64,000 nucleotides of DNA, taken from NCBI GenBank assembly GCA_018970765.1, contig JAGWVT010000001.1, positions 62,001 to 126,000 of the forward strand. Direction: 5' to 3'. A program made the position numbers and the translations under genes. The notes below the pieces were generated by a model. The model did no database searches. It was not told the DNA's origin and saw only the letters and a list, made by a program, of their open reading frames with translations. Shown piece after piece: positions 21,181-31,173 of the stretch (the first letter of the stretch is position 1; each line of letters starts with the position of its first letter). The stretch comes from Actinomycetales bacterium. Its GTDB lineage: Bacteria > Actinomycetota > Actinomycetes > S36-B12.

Positions 21181-22170
21181 ATGTCTAGTGAAAATGCAGT
21201 CGCTACCGAGGGGCTCGTCAAAGATTTTGGCTCAGTCAAGGCCCTAGATGGGGTTGACCTAGTGGTTCCGATGGGCAGTGTCGTCGGACTGCTAGGACCA
21301 AACGGGGCTGGCAAAACCACGATTGTGCGAATTCTGTCGACGCTGCTGAAGCCCACGGCGGGTCGGGCGCTGGTCGCTGGTTTCGACGTGGTGAAGCAGC
21401 CCGACGAGGTTCGGCGCACGATCGGTCTGACTGGGCAGTACTCGGCAGTGGACGAGTACCTGACTGGCCGTGAGAACCTGCGTATGTTCGGTGACCTCTA
21501 TCACCTGAAGCCATCCTTTGTTCGAGAGCGGGCGGATGAGTTGCTCGCCGAATTCGACCTGACTGATGCAGCCGATAGACCTGTGCGTACCTACTCGGGT
21601 GGTATGCGTCGTCGTTTGGACCTGGCTGCCAGTCTCATCGCTCGGCCCGAGATCTTGTTCTTAGACGAACCCACCACAGGCTTGGATCCGCGTTCCCGTC
21701 AAGGCATGTGGAGCGTGATCAAGGCTCTAGTTGCCTCGGGCACCACGGTTCTGCTGACCACGCAGTATCTGGAAGAGGCGGACCAACTCGCTCGGGAGAT
21801 TGTTGTCATCGATCACGGTCGGGTGATTGCCCAGGGCACTGCGGATCAGTTGAAGGACCAGATCGGTGGCGATCGCATCGAGGTCACTGTTACCGAACCC
21901 TCCATGGTCCAGGCCGCGGTGCAAGCTATCGCTGCGGTCGGTGCCGGAACCCCCTCCGTGGAAGATCTGCGGATCAGTGCGCCGGCAAGTGGCGGCTCGA
22001 CTGTGCTGGTTGAGGCCGTGCGTGCACTTGATGCCGCTTCCGTAGAGATCGCGGATCTGACGCTGCGTCGTCCTACCTTGGATGACGTCTTCATGTCGTT
22101 GACCGGGCATAGTGCTGAAAGTGATAGTGGTCCTGCACCCACCTCGGGTCGTCGCGTGAGGAGGCGCTAG
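21181..22170 (+). CDS. ABC transporter ATP-binding protein (DrrA-like)
   Basis: Walker A GPNGAGKTT, signature YSGGMRRRLDLAASL, Walker B ILFLDEPTTGLD. Confidence 0.93.
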   Translation: MSSENAVATEGLVKDFGSVKALDGVDLVVPMGSVVGLLGPNGAGKTTIVRILSTLLKPTAGRALVAGFDVVKQPDEVRRTIGLTGQYSAVDEYLTGRENLRMFGDLYHLKPSFVRERADELLAEFDLTDAADRPVRTYSGGMRRRLDLAASLIARPEILFLDEPTTGLDPRSRQGMWSVIKALVASGTTVLLTTQYLEEADQLAREIVVIDHGRVIAQGTADQLKDQIGGDRIEVTVTEPSMVQAAVQAIAAVGAGTPSVEDLRISAPASGGSTVLVEAVRALDAASVEIADLTLRRPTLDDVFMSLTGHSAESDSGPAPTSGRRVRRR

Positions 22171-22172
22171 CC

Positions 22173-23027
22173 ATGAGCCAATCAGTAGTCCTTGGTGTGC
22201 GACCGATCCCGCGGGCACGACCGTGGTACGGCTGGTCGCTGCATGACGGCATGGTCGTCGCCAGGCGCAATCTCATTCAGACAACGCGAATCCCGGAACT
22301 GCTGTTCTTCTCACTCGTGCAGCCCGTCATCTTCGTGTTGCTGTTCGCCTATGTGTTCGGTGGAGCTATCCCGATTCCTGGGGATACAAATCCTGACGCC
22401 TATCGGCAGTACTTGATGCCGGGCATCTTTGGGCAAACTGTCGCCTTTGCAGCGGCATCCAGCACCGTTGGGCTGGCCGAGGACATGCACCGCGGCCTCA
22501 TTGACCGCTTTCGCGCACTTCCGATGGCGCCCGCAGCAGTTGTGATTGGCAGAACCTTTGCCGACGCGGTGCGGCAGATCCTGGTGCTGACCGTCCTGAC
22601 CATTACCGGATTCCTTGTGGGATGGCGGATCAGCGATGGGCTACTCAATGCCATCGGCGCTTACGCACTCTTATTGCTCTTTGCATACACCGTGGCCTGG
22701 GTGGGCGCCTTCATTGGTCTGTACATGCCCAATCCGGAGACCGCTAACACCGCTGGTCTGGTCTGGCTTTTCCCACTGACCTTCCTTTCGAATGCGTTCG
22801 TGCCGATCTCGTCAATGCCGGGATGGCTCCAGGTGTTCGCGTCTTTCAATCCCATTTCGACACTGGTCTTGGCCACCCGGGAGCTGTTCGGAAATCCAAC
22901 GGGTCCGATACCGGACAACTGGCCGATGCAGCATCCACAGATCTACACCCTGCTTGCGTGCATCCTGCTCATCGCAATCTTCGGCAGTCTCGCGGTGCGT
23001 CGCTATCGGCGCACAACTGCGCGCTGA
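22173..23027 (+). CDS. ABC-2 type transporter permease (DrrB-like)
   Basis: TM pattern; MPGIFGQTVAFAAASSTVGLAEDMHRGLIDRFRALPM. Confidence 0.92.
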   Translation: MSQSVVLGVRPIPRARPWYGWSLHDGMVVARRNLIQTTRIPELLFFSLVQPVIFVLLFAYVFGGAIPIPGDTNPDAYRQYLMPGIFGQTVAFAAASSTVGLAEDMHRGLIDRFRALPMAPAAVVIGRTFADAVRQILVLTVLTITGFLVGWRISDGLLNAIGAYALLLLFAYTVAWVGAFIGLYMPNPETANTAGLVWLFPLTFLSNAFVPISSMPGWLQVFASFNPISTLVLATRELFGNPTGPIPDNWPMQHPQIYTLLACILLIAIFGSLAVRRYRRTTAR

Positions 23028-23030
23028 CAG

Positions 23031-23756
23031 TTAACGCGGGGGCAGCAGCGAGTGCAGCCCACCGTCAACCATGAGCACGGTGCCCGTGGTTGATCCAGCA
23101 CGTTCATCCGTGAGATAGCCGACGGCGAAGGCAACTTCCTCAGCTGTGATCAGCCGACCAATAGGTTGCCGCGCTTCAAGCGCGATGCGCGCTTGCTGCG
23201 GATCGCTGGCTGCTGCTAACAGGCGCCCGACCCACGGAGTGTCAGCCGTCCCTGGCGCAACTGCGTTGACTCTGATGCCGGTGGGCAGATAGTCCGTCGC
23301 CATAGCCAGCGTCATGGCAAGAACCGCACCCTTCGTCGCGCTGTAGAGCACGCGCTGCGCGAGGCCCGTGACGCTAGCGACAGAGGCGATGTTGACGATG
23401 ACCGGCGCCTTCCCCTGGCGCAGATGGGGATCAGCCTCGCGACAGACGCGGGCGATACCGGTGACGTTGACATTGAGTGTGGTTGCCCATTGATCGTCTG
23501 TATTCGCCGTGACATCCCCGACGGAGGAAATGGCCGCACTATTCACCACAATGTCGAGGCCGCCCATCTGCGTCACGGCATCCAGAACGGCTTGACGTAC
23601 CGAGTTATCGTCACCCACATCGGTTTGACAGAAAGCCAAGTCGTCGGGTGGTGCGGCGATGTCGAGGACGACGACCTGATCTCCGCGATCGCGCAGCATG
23701 CGCGCTGTCGCCAGACCCAGGCCGGAGGCCCCACCGGTAATGATCGCTCGTCTCAT
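23031..23756 (-). CDS. SDR family oxidoreductase
   Basis: TGGASGLGLATA, YSATKGAVLAMT. Confidence 0.92.
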   Translation of the reverse strand: MRRAIITGGASGLGLATARMLRDRGDQVVVLDIAAPPDDLAFCQTDVGDDNSVRQAVLDAVTQMGGLDIVVNSAAISSVGDVTANTDDQWATTLNVNVTGIARVCREADPHLRQGKAPVIVNIASVASVTGLAQRVLYSATKGAVLAMTLAMATDYLPTGIRVNAVAPGTADTPWVGRLLAAASDPQQARIALEARQPIGRLITAEEVAFAVGYLTDERAGSTTGTVLMVDGGLHSLLPPR

Positions 23757-23780
23757 CCCAAGTCCCGCCTAGACGCGGTG

Positions 23781-24272
23781 CTAAGGCGCGTACGGTTCGA
23801 CACGGATGACTTCGACATCCATGTCCTTGCCGTTGGCCAGTTGGTACGTGGCTCGATCTCCGACGTGCTTTCCCAGGACTGCTGCACCCAGCGGCGATGT
23901 TGGTGAGTAGACCTCGATCGAGGCATGGGCTGCCTCCTCGCGCGAGCCGAGCAGGAAGGTCTCCTCTTCATTAAAGGCTGGGAAGCGCACGGTCACCACC
24001 TTGCCGTGGGCCACCTCGTCGGTGGCTGACTCGGGGACGCCGATTTGGGCGTTGTCCAGCAGGTGCTTGAGTTGCCGGATCCGAGCCTCGTTCTTGCCCT
24101 GCTCTTCCTTGGCGGCGTGGTACCCGCCGTTCTCGCGCAGGTCACCCTCTTCGCGGGCAGCCTCAATGCGCTTGGTGATTTCGATGCGACGGGGACCCTC
24201 GCGCTCGGCAAGTTCCCCGAGGAGTCGGTCGTAGGCGTCCTGGGTAAGCCAGGTCACCGTTTCATCGGCCAT
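23781..24272 (-). CDS. greA: Transcription elongation factor GreA
   Basis: WLTQDAYDRLLGELAEREGPRRIEITKRIEAAREEGDLRENGGYHAAKEEQG. Confidence 0.95.
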   Translation of the reverse strand: MADETVTWLTQDAYDRLLGELAEREGPRRIEITKRIEAAREEGDLRENGGYHAAKEEQGKNEARIRQLKHLLDNAQIGVPESATDEVAHGKVVTVRFPAFNEEETFLLGSREEAAHASIEVYSPTSPLGAAVLGKHVGDRATYQLANGKDMDVEVIRVEPYAP

Positions 24273-24297
24273 GAGTGCAGAGTAACGCTCAATCGGC

Positions 24298-24801
24298 TTA
24301 CTCGGGGCTGGTCGCGAGGGACTGTGGCGGCTCGGTCCACGGTTGGCTCGGCGCGGGAACCCCGGGAGGAAACTGCGGCGCGGGGACCTGCGGTTGACTT
24401 TGTGCGGAACACCCGATTACTTCAGCGAGAAATGCCGGAGCCAGTACCGCCAGTTCGTATGTCACGGTTACGTCCGAGGGTTGGGCCGGAATGTCAATGA
24501 CCGCGTATCCAACGTCCACCCGCGTGCGATCCTGGGCTCGCAGCACGCAGATTACTTCGGTAGCCGGTGGCTTACGCACATTCAGCACCATCGTGACTCG
24601 CCCCGGCTTGCTGTCATCCCAGGTCAGCAACTGCGCTTCCACGCGGTCGGTACCTAGGCCCAACCAGATCCACGCGAGTACCGCCACAAACGCGACCACG
24701 AGCCCCGTCCCCAATGCCGCTCCGGCCCAACTACGCCGATCCATGCCATATCGCTGGCGCATGGCTTCGCTGAGTTGCTCAGGTCGGAACGGACTTGGCA
24801 C
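24298..24801 (-). CDS. DUF4307 domain-containing protein
   Basis: RRSWAGAALGTGLV TM and conserved C-terminal domain, divergent from mca; GTG start at 24801 with TACTCT-N6. Confidence 0.75.
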   Translation of the reverse strand: MPSPFRPEQLSEAMRQRYGMDRRSWAGAALGTGLVVAFVAVLAWIWLGLGTDRVEAQLLTWDDSKPGRVTMVLNVRKPPATEVICVLRAQDRTRVDVGYAVIDIPAQPSDVTVTYELAVLAPAFLAEVIGCSAQSQPQVPAPQFPPGVPAPSQPWTEPPQSLATSPE

Positions 24802-24833
24802 CTGTGCAGAGTAGGACAGTGAGAGACTCAGGC

Positions 24834-25742
24834 ATGCCTTCGCCGGATTCAACCCCGCTACGCCTGATGGCGGTGCATGCCCATCCCGATGACGAAGCGA
24901 GTAAGGGAGCAGCCACGACTGCACGTTACGTGCAGGAGGGCATTGAGGTGATGGTGGTCACGTGCACGGGTGGTGAGCGCGGGGACGTCCTCAATGAGCT
25001 CGTGCAGGACGAAGTTCAGGAATATGGCCTGGCCGAGGTTCGTCGTCGTGAAATGGCGGAGTCGGCCCGGATCCTCGGTATTAGGCACGAATGGTTGGGC
25101 TTCGAAGACTCTGGCTACCCGCAGGGCGATCCGCTGCCGCCTCTGCCGGACGGGTGCTTCGCAGCGCTGCCGCTGGATGACCTCACGCCGGGGCTCGTGG
25201 CGCTCATCCGCCGATTCCGTCCGCAGGTCCTGACAACCTACGACGAACGCGGTGGCTATCCACACCCCGATCACGTGCAATGCCATCGCGTTTCGGTGGC
25301 GGCCGTGCAGCTAGCCGCGGATCCGGTGGCCTTTCCGGAAGCCGGACCCCCGTGGCAGGTGCTGAAGGTGTACTACAACCAGCAGTTCACCAAGGCGCGT
25401 GTTGAGGCACTTCACCTAGCGATGATTGATGCCGATCTGGAATCCCCGTATCACGACTGGCTCCGTGATTGGGAGGATGAACCGCGCAACCGCGTCACCA
25501 CTCAGGTCCATGCTGCGCCGTGGTTTCCCGTGCGCGACGCAGCTCTTCGGGCACATCGCTCGCAGATCAGCGAGGACAGTTCATGGTTCGGCGTGCCTCA
25601 GGAACTGCAGGAGCGGGTCTGGCCAACTGAAGATTTCGAACTCGCCTACTGCGCACCGTCGGTTGACGCACCAGTCATGCCAGGTGAGGTTGAGGATGAC
25701 CTCTTTGCAGGCTTGCGAATCCTTGCGGGCGAAAGAGCATGA
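24834..25742 (+). CDS. mca: Mycothiol conjugate amidase (PIG-L family)
   Basis: LRLMAVHAHPDDEASKGAATTARYV, TYDERGGYPHPDHVQCH. Confidence 0.93.
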   Translation: MPSPDSTPLRLMAVHAHPDDEASKGAATTARYVQEGIEVMVVTCTGGERGDVLNELVQDEVQEYGLAEVRRREMAESARILGIRHEWLGFEDSGYPQGDPLPPLPDGCFAALPLDDLTPGLVALIRRFRPQVLTTYDERGGYPHPDHVQCHRVSVAAVQLAADPVAFPEAGPPWQVLKVYYNQQFTKARVEALHLAMIDADLESPYHDWLRDWEDEPRNRVTTQVHAAPWFPVRDAALRAHRSQISEDSSWFGVPQELQERVWPTEDFELAYCAPSVDAPVMPGEVEDDLFAGLRILAGERA

Positions 25743-25754
25743 GAGGGTGGGCCC

Positions 25755-25973
25755 ATGGAGCCTGATCAGCCGGATCTGAGTGCGGTCATTGATGGTGCAG
25801 GGCCAATCGCCGGGTTGTTCATCATCTTGCTCGGCGTTGCACTCTTCTTTCTTTGGCGGTCCATGAATAGGCAACTGCGCAAAATCAATCCCGATCTGCC
25901 GGATGGACCCAAGCCAGTGGAGCCGGGGAGTGTCGAGAAGTCGTCGGATCAAGCAAGCGCGCCCGACAACTAG
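25755..25973 (+). CDS. Small single-TM hypothetical protein
   Basis: 72 aa with one TM segment, directly downstream of mca. Confidence 0.7.
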   Translation: MEPDQPDLSAVIDGAGPIAGLFIILLGVALFFLWRSMNRQLRKINPDLPDGPKPVEPGSVEKSSDQASAPDN

Positions 25974-26727
25974 GGCGCTGATTGCCACGGCCCTTTCGCG
26001 GCGATGGGTTGCCTTAGGTTTGGTCGCGATCCTTGCTGCGGTCGTCTGTGCGCTCATGGGGCGATGGCAATGGGAGCGAACCCAGGATCTTGCCGCAGCT
26101 GAGCGCTCAGCATCGCTAGTGCCTGAGCGAATCGAGGAGATCACTACTGCGATGGCTGACCTGCCCAACGATCAAGTCGGGCGGCGAGTGATTCTCTCGG
26201 GGCGCTACCTGCCGGAGTATCAGCAGCTCGTCCAACCTCGGCTGCTTGACGACCAGGTGGGCATCTGGGTTCTGACGCCCGTTGAACTTTCTGACGGTTC
26301 AGTCCAGGCGGTCCTGCGGGGTTGGGTTGGACCAGAGTTTTCAGCGCAGCGCATTGCGCAGGACACGCCCGCATCCCAGGTCAGGATTGTCGGCGCGCTG
26401 CAGCCCTACGAGCGGTTCTACGCCGATGCCGTGCCGCGGCCGGGCGTTCTGGTCGCCATGAATGCAGACCTCATCGCGCAGCGCTGGCCTAATCCGCTGC
26501 GTCCGGGAATTGTCATCCTGCAGGAGCAACAGCCGAGTCTTGAAGTCGGTGACCCGGTCCCGATACCGGTTACCCCTGGCGTGCAGGTGAGCCTGCCGCT
26601 GCAGAACGCCTTTTACGCACTGCAGTGGTTCATCTTTGCCGCCTTCGCCGTTGCCCTGTGGGGGGTGTGGGTTTGGCGTGAGGCAGTCGAGCGCTCGACA
26701 GAGGCAGACGCTAGCGTGCATGCATGA
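25903..26727 (+). CDS. SURF1 family protein (start uncertain, overlaps previous ORF)
   Basis: GRWQWERTQ, VLRGWVGPE, two TM segments flanking a loop. Confidence 0.85.
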   Translation: MDPSQWSRGVSRSRRIKQARPTTRALIATALSRRWVALGLVAILAAVVCALMGRWQWERTQDLAAAERSASLVPERIEEITTAMADLPNDQVGRRVILSGRYLPEYQQLVQPRLLDDQVGIWVLTPVELSDGSVQAVLRGWVGPEFSAQRIAQDTPASQVRIVGALQPYERFYADAVPRPGVLVAMNADLIAQRWPNPLRPGIVILQEQQPSLEVGDPVPIPVTPGVQVSLPLQNAFYALQWFIFAAFAVALWGVWVWREAVERSTEADASVHA

Positions 26728-27632
26728 TCACGGTGATCGGCGAAGCGCTCATCGACATCATTGTTGGAGCAGACGGCGAGGTTCGCACCGCAGCCATCGG
26801 CGGCGCACCACTAAACACGACCAGAACACTTGCCAGGCTGGGTATTCCGGCAGCGTTCCTTGGCGGGGTCTCGACGGATGTCTTCGGACGCCGCATCCAA
26901 CGCAAGCTTGCGGAAGATCGCGTGCACCTAGCTTTGGCTCCGGTACCTGAGCCGACCACCCTTGCCATAGCCGAACTCGATGAAGCTGGCTCCGCGACCT
27001 ATAGGTTTGTGTACGAAGGAACATCAGCTGCAGCGGTTCGGCCAGATGCTGCACTTGCTGCTCTGCCTTCGGACAGCACGGCAATTCATGCAGGAACACT
27101 CGGTCTGGTCTTCCTACCCCTTGCCGATGCCACGCGCGCTGTTATTGAGTCTGCGCGAGATGACTGCCTGGTTGTCGTCGATCCCAACTGTCGTCCAGCT
27201 GTCATGGGTGCCACGACGGCTTTTCAGTCCACCTTTGAGGCGGTCCTGAAGCGCGCTGATGTCGTGAAGGTAAGCCGAGACGATTTGATGTTCCTCTATC
27301 CGAATTCCGATCCGCTCCAGGCAGCACGAGACCTGAGTAAGCAAAGTGAAGCTGCCGTGCTCTTCACCAGTGGCCCATCGTCGGTCTACGTCATCAGTCC
27401 GACCGGCGAGGCCTGCCTGCCAGTACCGCAGGTAAGAGTGGTGGATTCCGTCGGAGCAGGCGATGCCTTCAGTGGCGGCTTCCTGACCCATTGGACGCGC
27501 AGTGGTCTTGCGCGTGACGATGTTGCGAATCTTGCTGCGCTGGTCGCCGCAGCTGAATTCGGCATCAAGGTCGCTGCTATCACCTGCACACGCGCAGGCG
27601 CGGATCCGCCCTACGCGTCGGAACTGAACTAG
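26724..27632 (+). CDS. PfkB family carbohydrate kinase
   Basis: GGAPLNTTRTLARLG, DSVGAGDAFSGGFLTHW. Confidence 0.92.
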   Translation: MITVIGEALIDIIVGADGEVRTAAIGGAPLNTTRTLARLGIPAAFLGGVSTDVFGRRIQRKLAEDRVHLALAPVPEPTTLAIAELDEAGSATYRFVYEGTSAAAVRPDAALAALPSDSTAIHAGTLGLVFLPLADATRAVIESARDDCLVVVDPNCRPAVMGATTAFQSTFEAVLKRADVVKVSRDDLMFLYPNSDPLQAARDLSKQSEAAVLFTSGPSSVYVISPTGEACLPVPQVRVVDSVGAGDAFSGGFLTHWTRSGLARDDVANLAALVAAAEFGIKVAAITCTRAGADPPYASELN

Positions 27633-27646
27633 GAGGTTCGAGAATC

Positions 27647-28042
27647 GTGACGGACGATCTGCAATCGCGTGGACGGGACCCGCGGTCTAGTCTGCATCGA
27701 GCGTTCACCCGATACCGAATTCTTGCCTGGGCAACAGGCGTAGTGCTCGGTGCCTTAACCATTTGGTTGGTCCTGGGTTACGGCCTTTGGGACTACGCGA
27801 ACGTGGAGGCAAAGCCTGCCTTGTACAGGTACCTGTGGACCGCCCATGGCTGGCTCTACTTCATCTACCTGATCGTGAGCGTTGATTTGGTCTTTCGACT
27901 ACGACTGAGCGTGGCGCGGACCCTAGCGGTGCTGCTCGCGGGAACAGTTCCCTTCATGTCATTCGTGGCTGAGGTGTGGATGCGCAAGGTCGTGCAAGCG
28001 CGCCTGGCCGCGATGCCGTCGACTTCCACCGCAAGTTCGTAG
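27647..28042 (+). CDS. DUF3817 domain-containing membrane protein
   Basis: RYRILAWATGVVL...AHGWLYFIYLI signature. Confidence 0.85.
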   Translation: MTDDLQSRGRDPRSSLHRAFTRYRILAWATGVVLGALTIWLVLGYGLWDYANVEAKPALYRYLWTAHGWLYFIYLIVSVDLVFRLRLSVARTLAVLLAGTVPFMSFVAEVWMRKVVQARLAAMPSTSTASS

Positions 28043-28048
28043 GCCCTA

Positions 28049-28074
28049 CTCAAAGGGCCCGCTCAAAGGGCCCA
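28049..28074. repeat. 13-bp near-perfect tandem duplication (CTCAAAGGGCCCG/CTCAAAGGGCCCA)
   Basis: Direct reading; lies at ung 3' end. Confidence 0.85.
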
Positions 28075-28737
28075 GTTCACCTCTTCCCCGCCGAGGTCGG
28101 CGAGGGCTTCGTTGGCGCGAGAAAACGGGCGAGATCCGAAGAACCCTCGATCAGCAGACATGGGGCTTGGGTGCGCACTGACGATGCAGGGAACGTCCTG
28201 CAACATCGGTTGTAGGGACTGCGCATCGCGGCCCCACAGGATGGCTACCAGGGGAGCGTCGTCGCGAGCCACCAATCCGGCGATTGCAGACTCGGTGACG
28301 GACTCCCAGCCAAAATTGCGGTGACTGCCAGGTTGGCCCTCCTGCACGGTGAGCACCCGATTCAGCAGCAGCACTCCTTGACTTGCCCAGGCGCTCAGGT
28401 CGCCGCTAGCGGGCTCGGCAACGCCAACGTCGTCGCGAAGTTCCTTGACGATGTTCTGCAGGCTACGCGGTAGTGGCCTTACTGTCGGTTGCACGCTGAA
28501 CGCTAGCCCCATGGCGTGCCCGGCCGTGGGGTAGGGATCCTGCCCGACAATGAGGACTCGAACGTCTTCAAGTGGCTGCTGAAAGGCACGCAGTATCGAG
28601 TCGCCAGCGGGAAACCAGCGCCGACCGGCTGCCGACTCTTCGCGAAGACGAGTTCCTATTTCACGCACACGGTCGACCTGGTTGTGAAGTGTCTGGTGCC
28701 AACTGGGGTGTATGAGGTCTAGCAATCCCTGGGACAT
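28063..28737 (-). CDS. ung: Uracil-DNA glycosylase family 1
   Basis: [39 protein letters not shown]. Confidence 0.96.
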   Translation of the reverse strand: MSQGLLDLIHPSWHQTLHNQVDRVREIGTRLREESAAGRRWFPAGDSILRAFQQPLEDVRVLIVGQDPYPTAGHAMGLAFSVQPTVRPLPRSLQNIVKELRDDVGVAEPASGDLSAWASQGVLLLNRVLTVQEGQPGSHRNFGWESVTESAIAGLVARDDAPLVAILWGRDAQSLQPMLQDVPCIVSAHPSPMSADRGFFGSRPFSRANEALADLGGEEVNWAL

Positions 28738-28753
28738 TGGATGTGCCGCTGCT

Positions 28754-29146
28754 TCAGGTGGCGATCGGATACTGAGTCGCCATCAAGTGTCGCTCCCGAA
28801 TAGCCAGGAAGAGTGGAAAGGTGAAGGCGATAGCCGTAAGGAAGGAGGCCACCACGTAAAGCCAGGGCATTCGCATGCCCAGTCGCCTACCTTCAAGAAT
28901 CATGAATATTGATGCTGCAGATGCGGCAACCAGCAGGTCTATAGACAGCGAAGCACTCAAGGGGTTGCCGAAGAGCGTGCTGGCGATGGCGGCAGGGCCG
29001 CCGATCGGGTTGACGGCGCCCTGGACGTTGAAGTACGCCGTGCCCACTAGCCCAACGGCGGCGATGATGAGGTAGCACCAGGCATTTGCATTCGGCCAGG
29101 GTCTGGCCCCGCTGGTGCGACTACTGGTTTCCAACTCCTGCCCCAT
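28754..29146 (-). CDS. DUF2834 domain-containing membrane protein
   Basis: 3 TM, short; DUF2834-like pattern; start at ATG 29146 inferred. Confidence 0.65.
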   Translation of the reverse strand: MGQELETSSRTSGARPWPNANAWCYLIIAAVGLVGTAYFNVQGAVNPIGGPAAIASTLFGNPLSASLSIDLLVAASAASIFMILEGRRLGMRMPWLYVVASFLTAIAFTFPLFLAIRERHLMATQYPIAT

Positions 29147-29190
29147 GCTCCAGCCTTGCACGAGTGGATGAGATAGCCAACACTGGAGGG

Positions 29191-29637
29191 GTGGACGCAC
29201 CGCTGGCCTGGATATGGGTGGGTGCGGCGGTTATCGCAGTTCTTATCGAACTGTTCACGCTCGAACTGACGTTTGCACTTCTGGCTGTCGGGGCACTCGC
29301 GGCAGCCGGGGGAGCTGCCCTTGGACTTCCGGTGCTGTTCCAGGTTCTCATCGCTGCGGTTGTCTGGGGTCTGGGACTGGTGGTTGTCCGGCCAGTGGCC
29401 CTACGTCACATGCGACGGCATCACACTCGTACCGGTGTTGACGCGATTCCGGGGACCCAAGGCAGGGCACTCACGGAGGTGACAGTCGACCAGGGGCGTA
29501 TGCGGTTGCGCGGCGAGGAGTGGACTGCGCGACTTGATCCAGATGTAACCAGCGAATCGGTGCCTGCGGGCACGCTGCTCATCGTCACTCGAATCGATGG
29601 TGCTACTGCGCTTGTCCATCCAATCGATGAGCGCTAG
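29191..29637 (+). CDS. NfeD family protein
   Basis: TM segments and OB-like C-terminus (GTQGRALTEV...GTLLIVTRIDGATALVHP); upstream of SPFH gene; GTG 29191. Confidence 0.82.
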   Translation: MDAPLAWIWVGAAVIAVLIELFTLELTFALLAVGALAAAGGAALGLPVLFQVLIAAVVWGLGLVVVRPVALRHMRRHHTRTGVDAIPGTQGRALTEVTVDQGRMRLRGEEWTARLDPDVTSESVPAGTLLIVTRIDGATALVHPIDER

Positions 29638-29698
29638 CCGGACATTCGAACGAGACCACGCGCAATCAGACTCAACACAGACACCAGACGGAGGGCAA

Positions 29699-30613
29699 AT
29701 GTTCCAGGTCCTGCTCCAAGTGAGCATCATCGTCATTGCGATTCTCGTGGTCTTTGTCTTCCTGAGTCGAACGGTGGTCATCGTGCGACAGGCCAACACC
29801 GCGATCGTGGAACGCCTCGGTCGATATCGCCGAACCTTGAGCCCGGGACTGAACATGCTGATCCCGTTTATCGACCGGGTTCGTCACCGAATTGATATGC
29901 GCGAACAGGTCGTCACATTTCCGCCACAGCCGGTGATCACCGAAGACAATCTTGTTGTCTCTATCGACACAGTGGTCTACTTCCAGGTGACAGATCCGAA
30001 GTCAGCAACATATGAAATCGCCAACTATCTGATGGGTATTGAGCAGCTGACGGTAACGACGCTGCGCAACGTGATCGGGTCCATGGATCTGGAGGCAACG
30101 CTCACTTCGCGTGATGCCATCAATGGGCAGCTGCGCGGAGTCCTGGACGAAGCCACCGGAAAGTGGGGCATCCGCGTAAATCGCGTCGAGCTGAAGGCGA
30201 TTGATCCACCGGCATCCGTGCAGGAGTCGATGGAAAAGCAATTGAAGGCCGAGCGAGAGCGTCGAGCGGCGATCCTTACCGCCGAGGGGCAAAAGGCATC
30301 AGCCATCCTCACTGCCGAGGGCGCCAAGCAGGCAGCCGTACTGGAAGCCGAGGGCGAGGCGCAGTCAGCGATTGTCCGGGCCGAGGCCGACGCCAAGGCA
30401 GCCGTCCTGCGCGCCGATGGTGAGGCTATGGCAGTGGCGAGGGTCTATGACGCCTTGCATAGCGCCGATCCGTCCGCCGCGGCCCTAGCTGATCGGTACC
30501 TGGCGATCCTGCCGGAACTTGCCCGTGGGGAATCAAGCAAAGTTTGGGTCGTGCCCAGCGAGTTGACCGGTGCGATGGCTCGTCTCGCGGATGCCTTTCA
30601 ATCCAAACCCTGA
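29699..30613 (+). CDS. SPFH/band 7 (stomatin-like) protein
   Basis: RQANTAIVERLGRYRRTLSPGLNMLIPFIDRV; A/E-rich coiled coil. Confidence 0.95.
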   Translation: MFQVLLQVSIIVIAILVVFVFLSRTVVIVRQANTAIVERLGRYRRTLSPGLNMLIPFIDRVRHRIDMREQVVTFPPQPVITEDNLVVSIDTVVYFQVTDPKSATYEIANYLMGIEQLTVTTLRNVIGSMDLEATLTSRDAINGQLRGVLDEATGKWGIRVNRVELKAIDPPASVQESMEKQLKAERERRAAILTAEGQKASAILTAEGAKQAAVLEAEGEAQSAIVRAEADAKAAVLRADGEAMAVARVYDALHSADPSAAALADRYLAILPELARGESSKVWVVPSELTGAMARLADAFQSKP

Positions 30614-30646
30614 TGTCAGGTGTAGGTCTGCGGAATTGCCGGGCGC

Positions 30647-31102
30647 CTATTTCCTGCGCGTGGCTAGCGTGAAAGCCGCCAGGCCGATGAGTACCGCTCC
30701 ACAGCCGATGCCCACCTGAAGTACGTCGTCTGGATTCGTGGCATCCACCAAGATGCCGAGGAAGATCACGCCGATGATGGCGACGATGACGCCGATGAGT
30801 TTGTTCTTGAGGTCGTCGAGGGAGCGGATCTCCAGCCAGCTCGGCAGGTTGAGCCCCTCATCGACGAAGAGTTCGTAGATGCCGTACCCGATGACCATGA
30901 GGACGGTGGCCAGCAGCAGAGTGTCGATGGCCGTCAACACCGCGACCACGACCTCCTTGGTGTTCGCCCAGGTCTGGATAAGGATGGTGATGGCCTTGAT
31001 GACCTCGATGATGCCGACCCCCATGAGAACCAGCGATCCGAGGATGGCGCCGAGCGCTGGCAGGGCAGCGATGTAGCGGGTTAGCTCGATCAGTCGGCGC
31101 AC
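30647..31102 (-). CDS. YqhA (UPF0114) family membrane protein
   Basis: TM pattern; IYELFVDEG...WLEIRSLDDLKNKLIGVIVAI; GTG 31102 with TACGCT-N6. Confidence 0.82.
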   Translation of the reverse strand: MRRLIELTRYIAALPALGAILGSLVLMGVGIIEVIKAITILIQTWANTKEVVVAVLTAIDTLLLATVLMVIGYGIYELFVDEGLNLPSWLEIRSLDDLKNKLIGVIVAIIGVIFLGILVDATNPDDVLQVGIGCGAVLIGLAAFTLATRRK

Positions 31103-31142
31103 ATGGGCAGCGTAGCCAGGCGACGCGCCGGGGAGGGGCCGC

Positions 31143-31166
31143 GTGACAGACGTGACATGTGTGACA
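31143..31166 (+). repeat. Three GTGACA hexamers with a 9-bp period
   Basis: GTGACAgacGTGACAtgtGTGACAatg just upstream of ATG 31174. Confidence 0.8.
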
Positions 31167-31173
31167 ATGCCGT

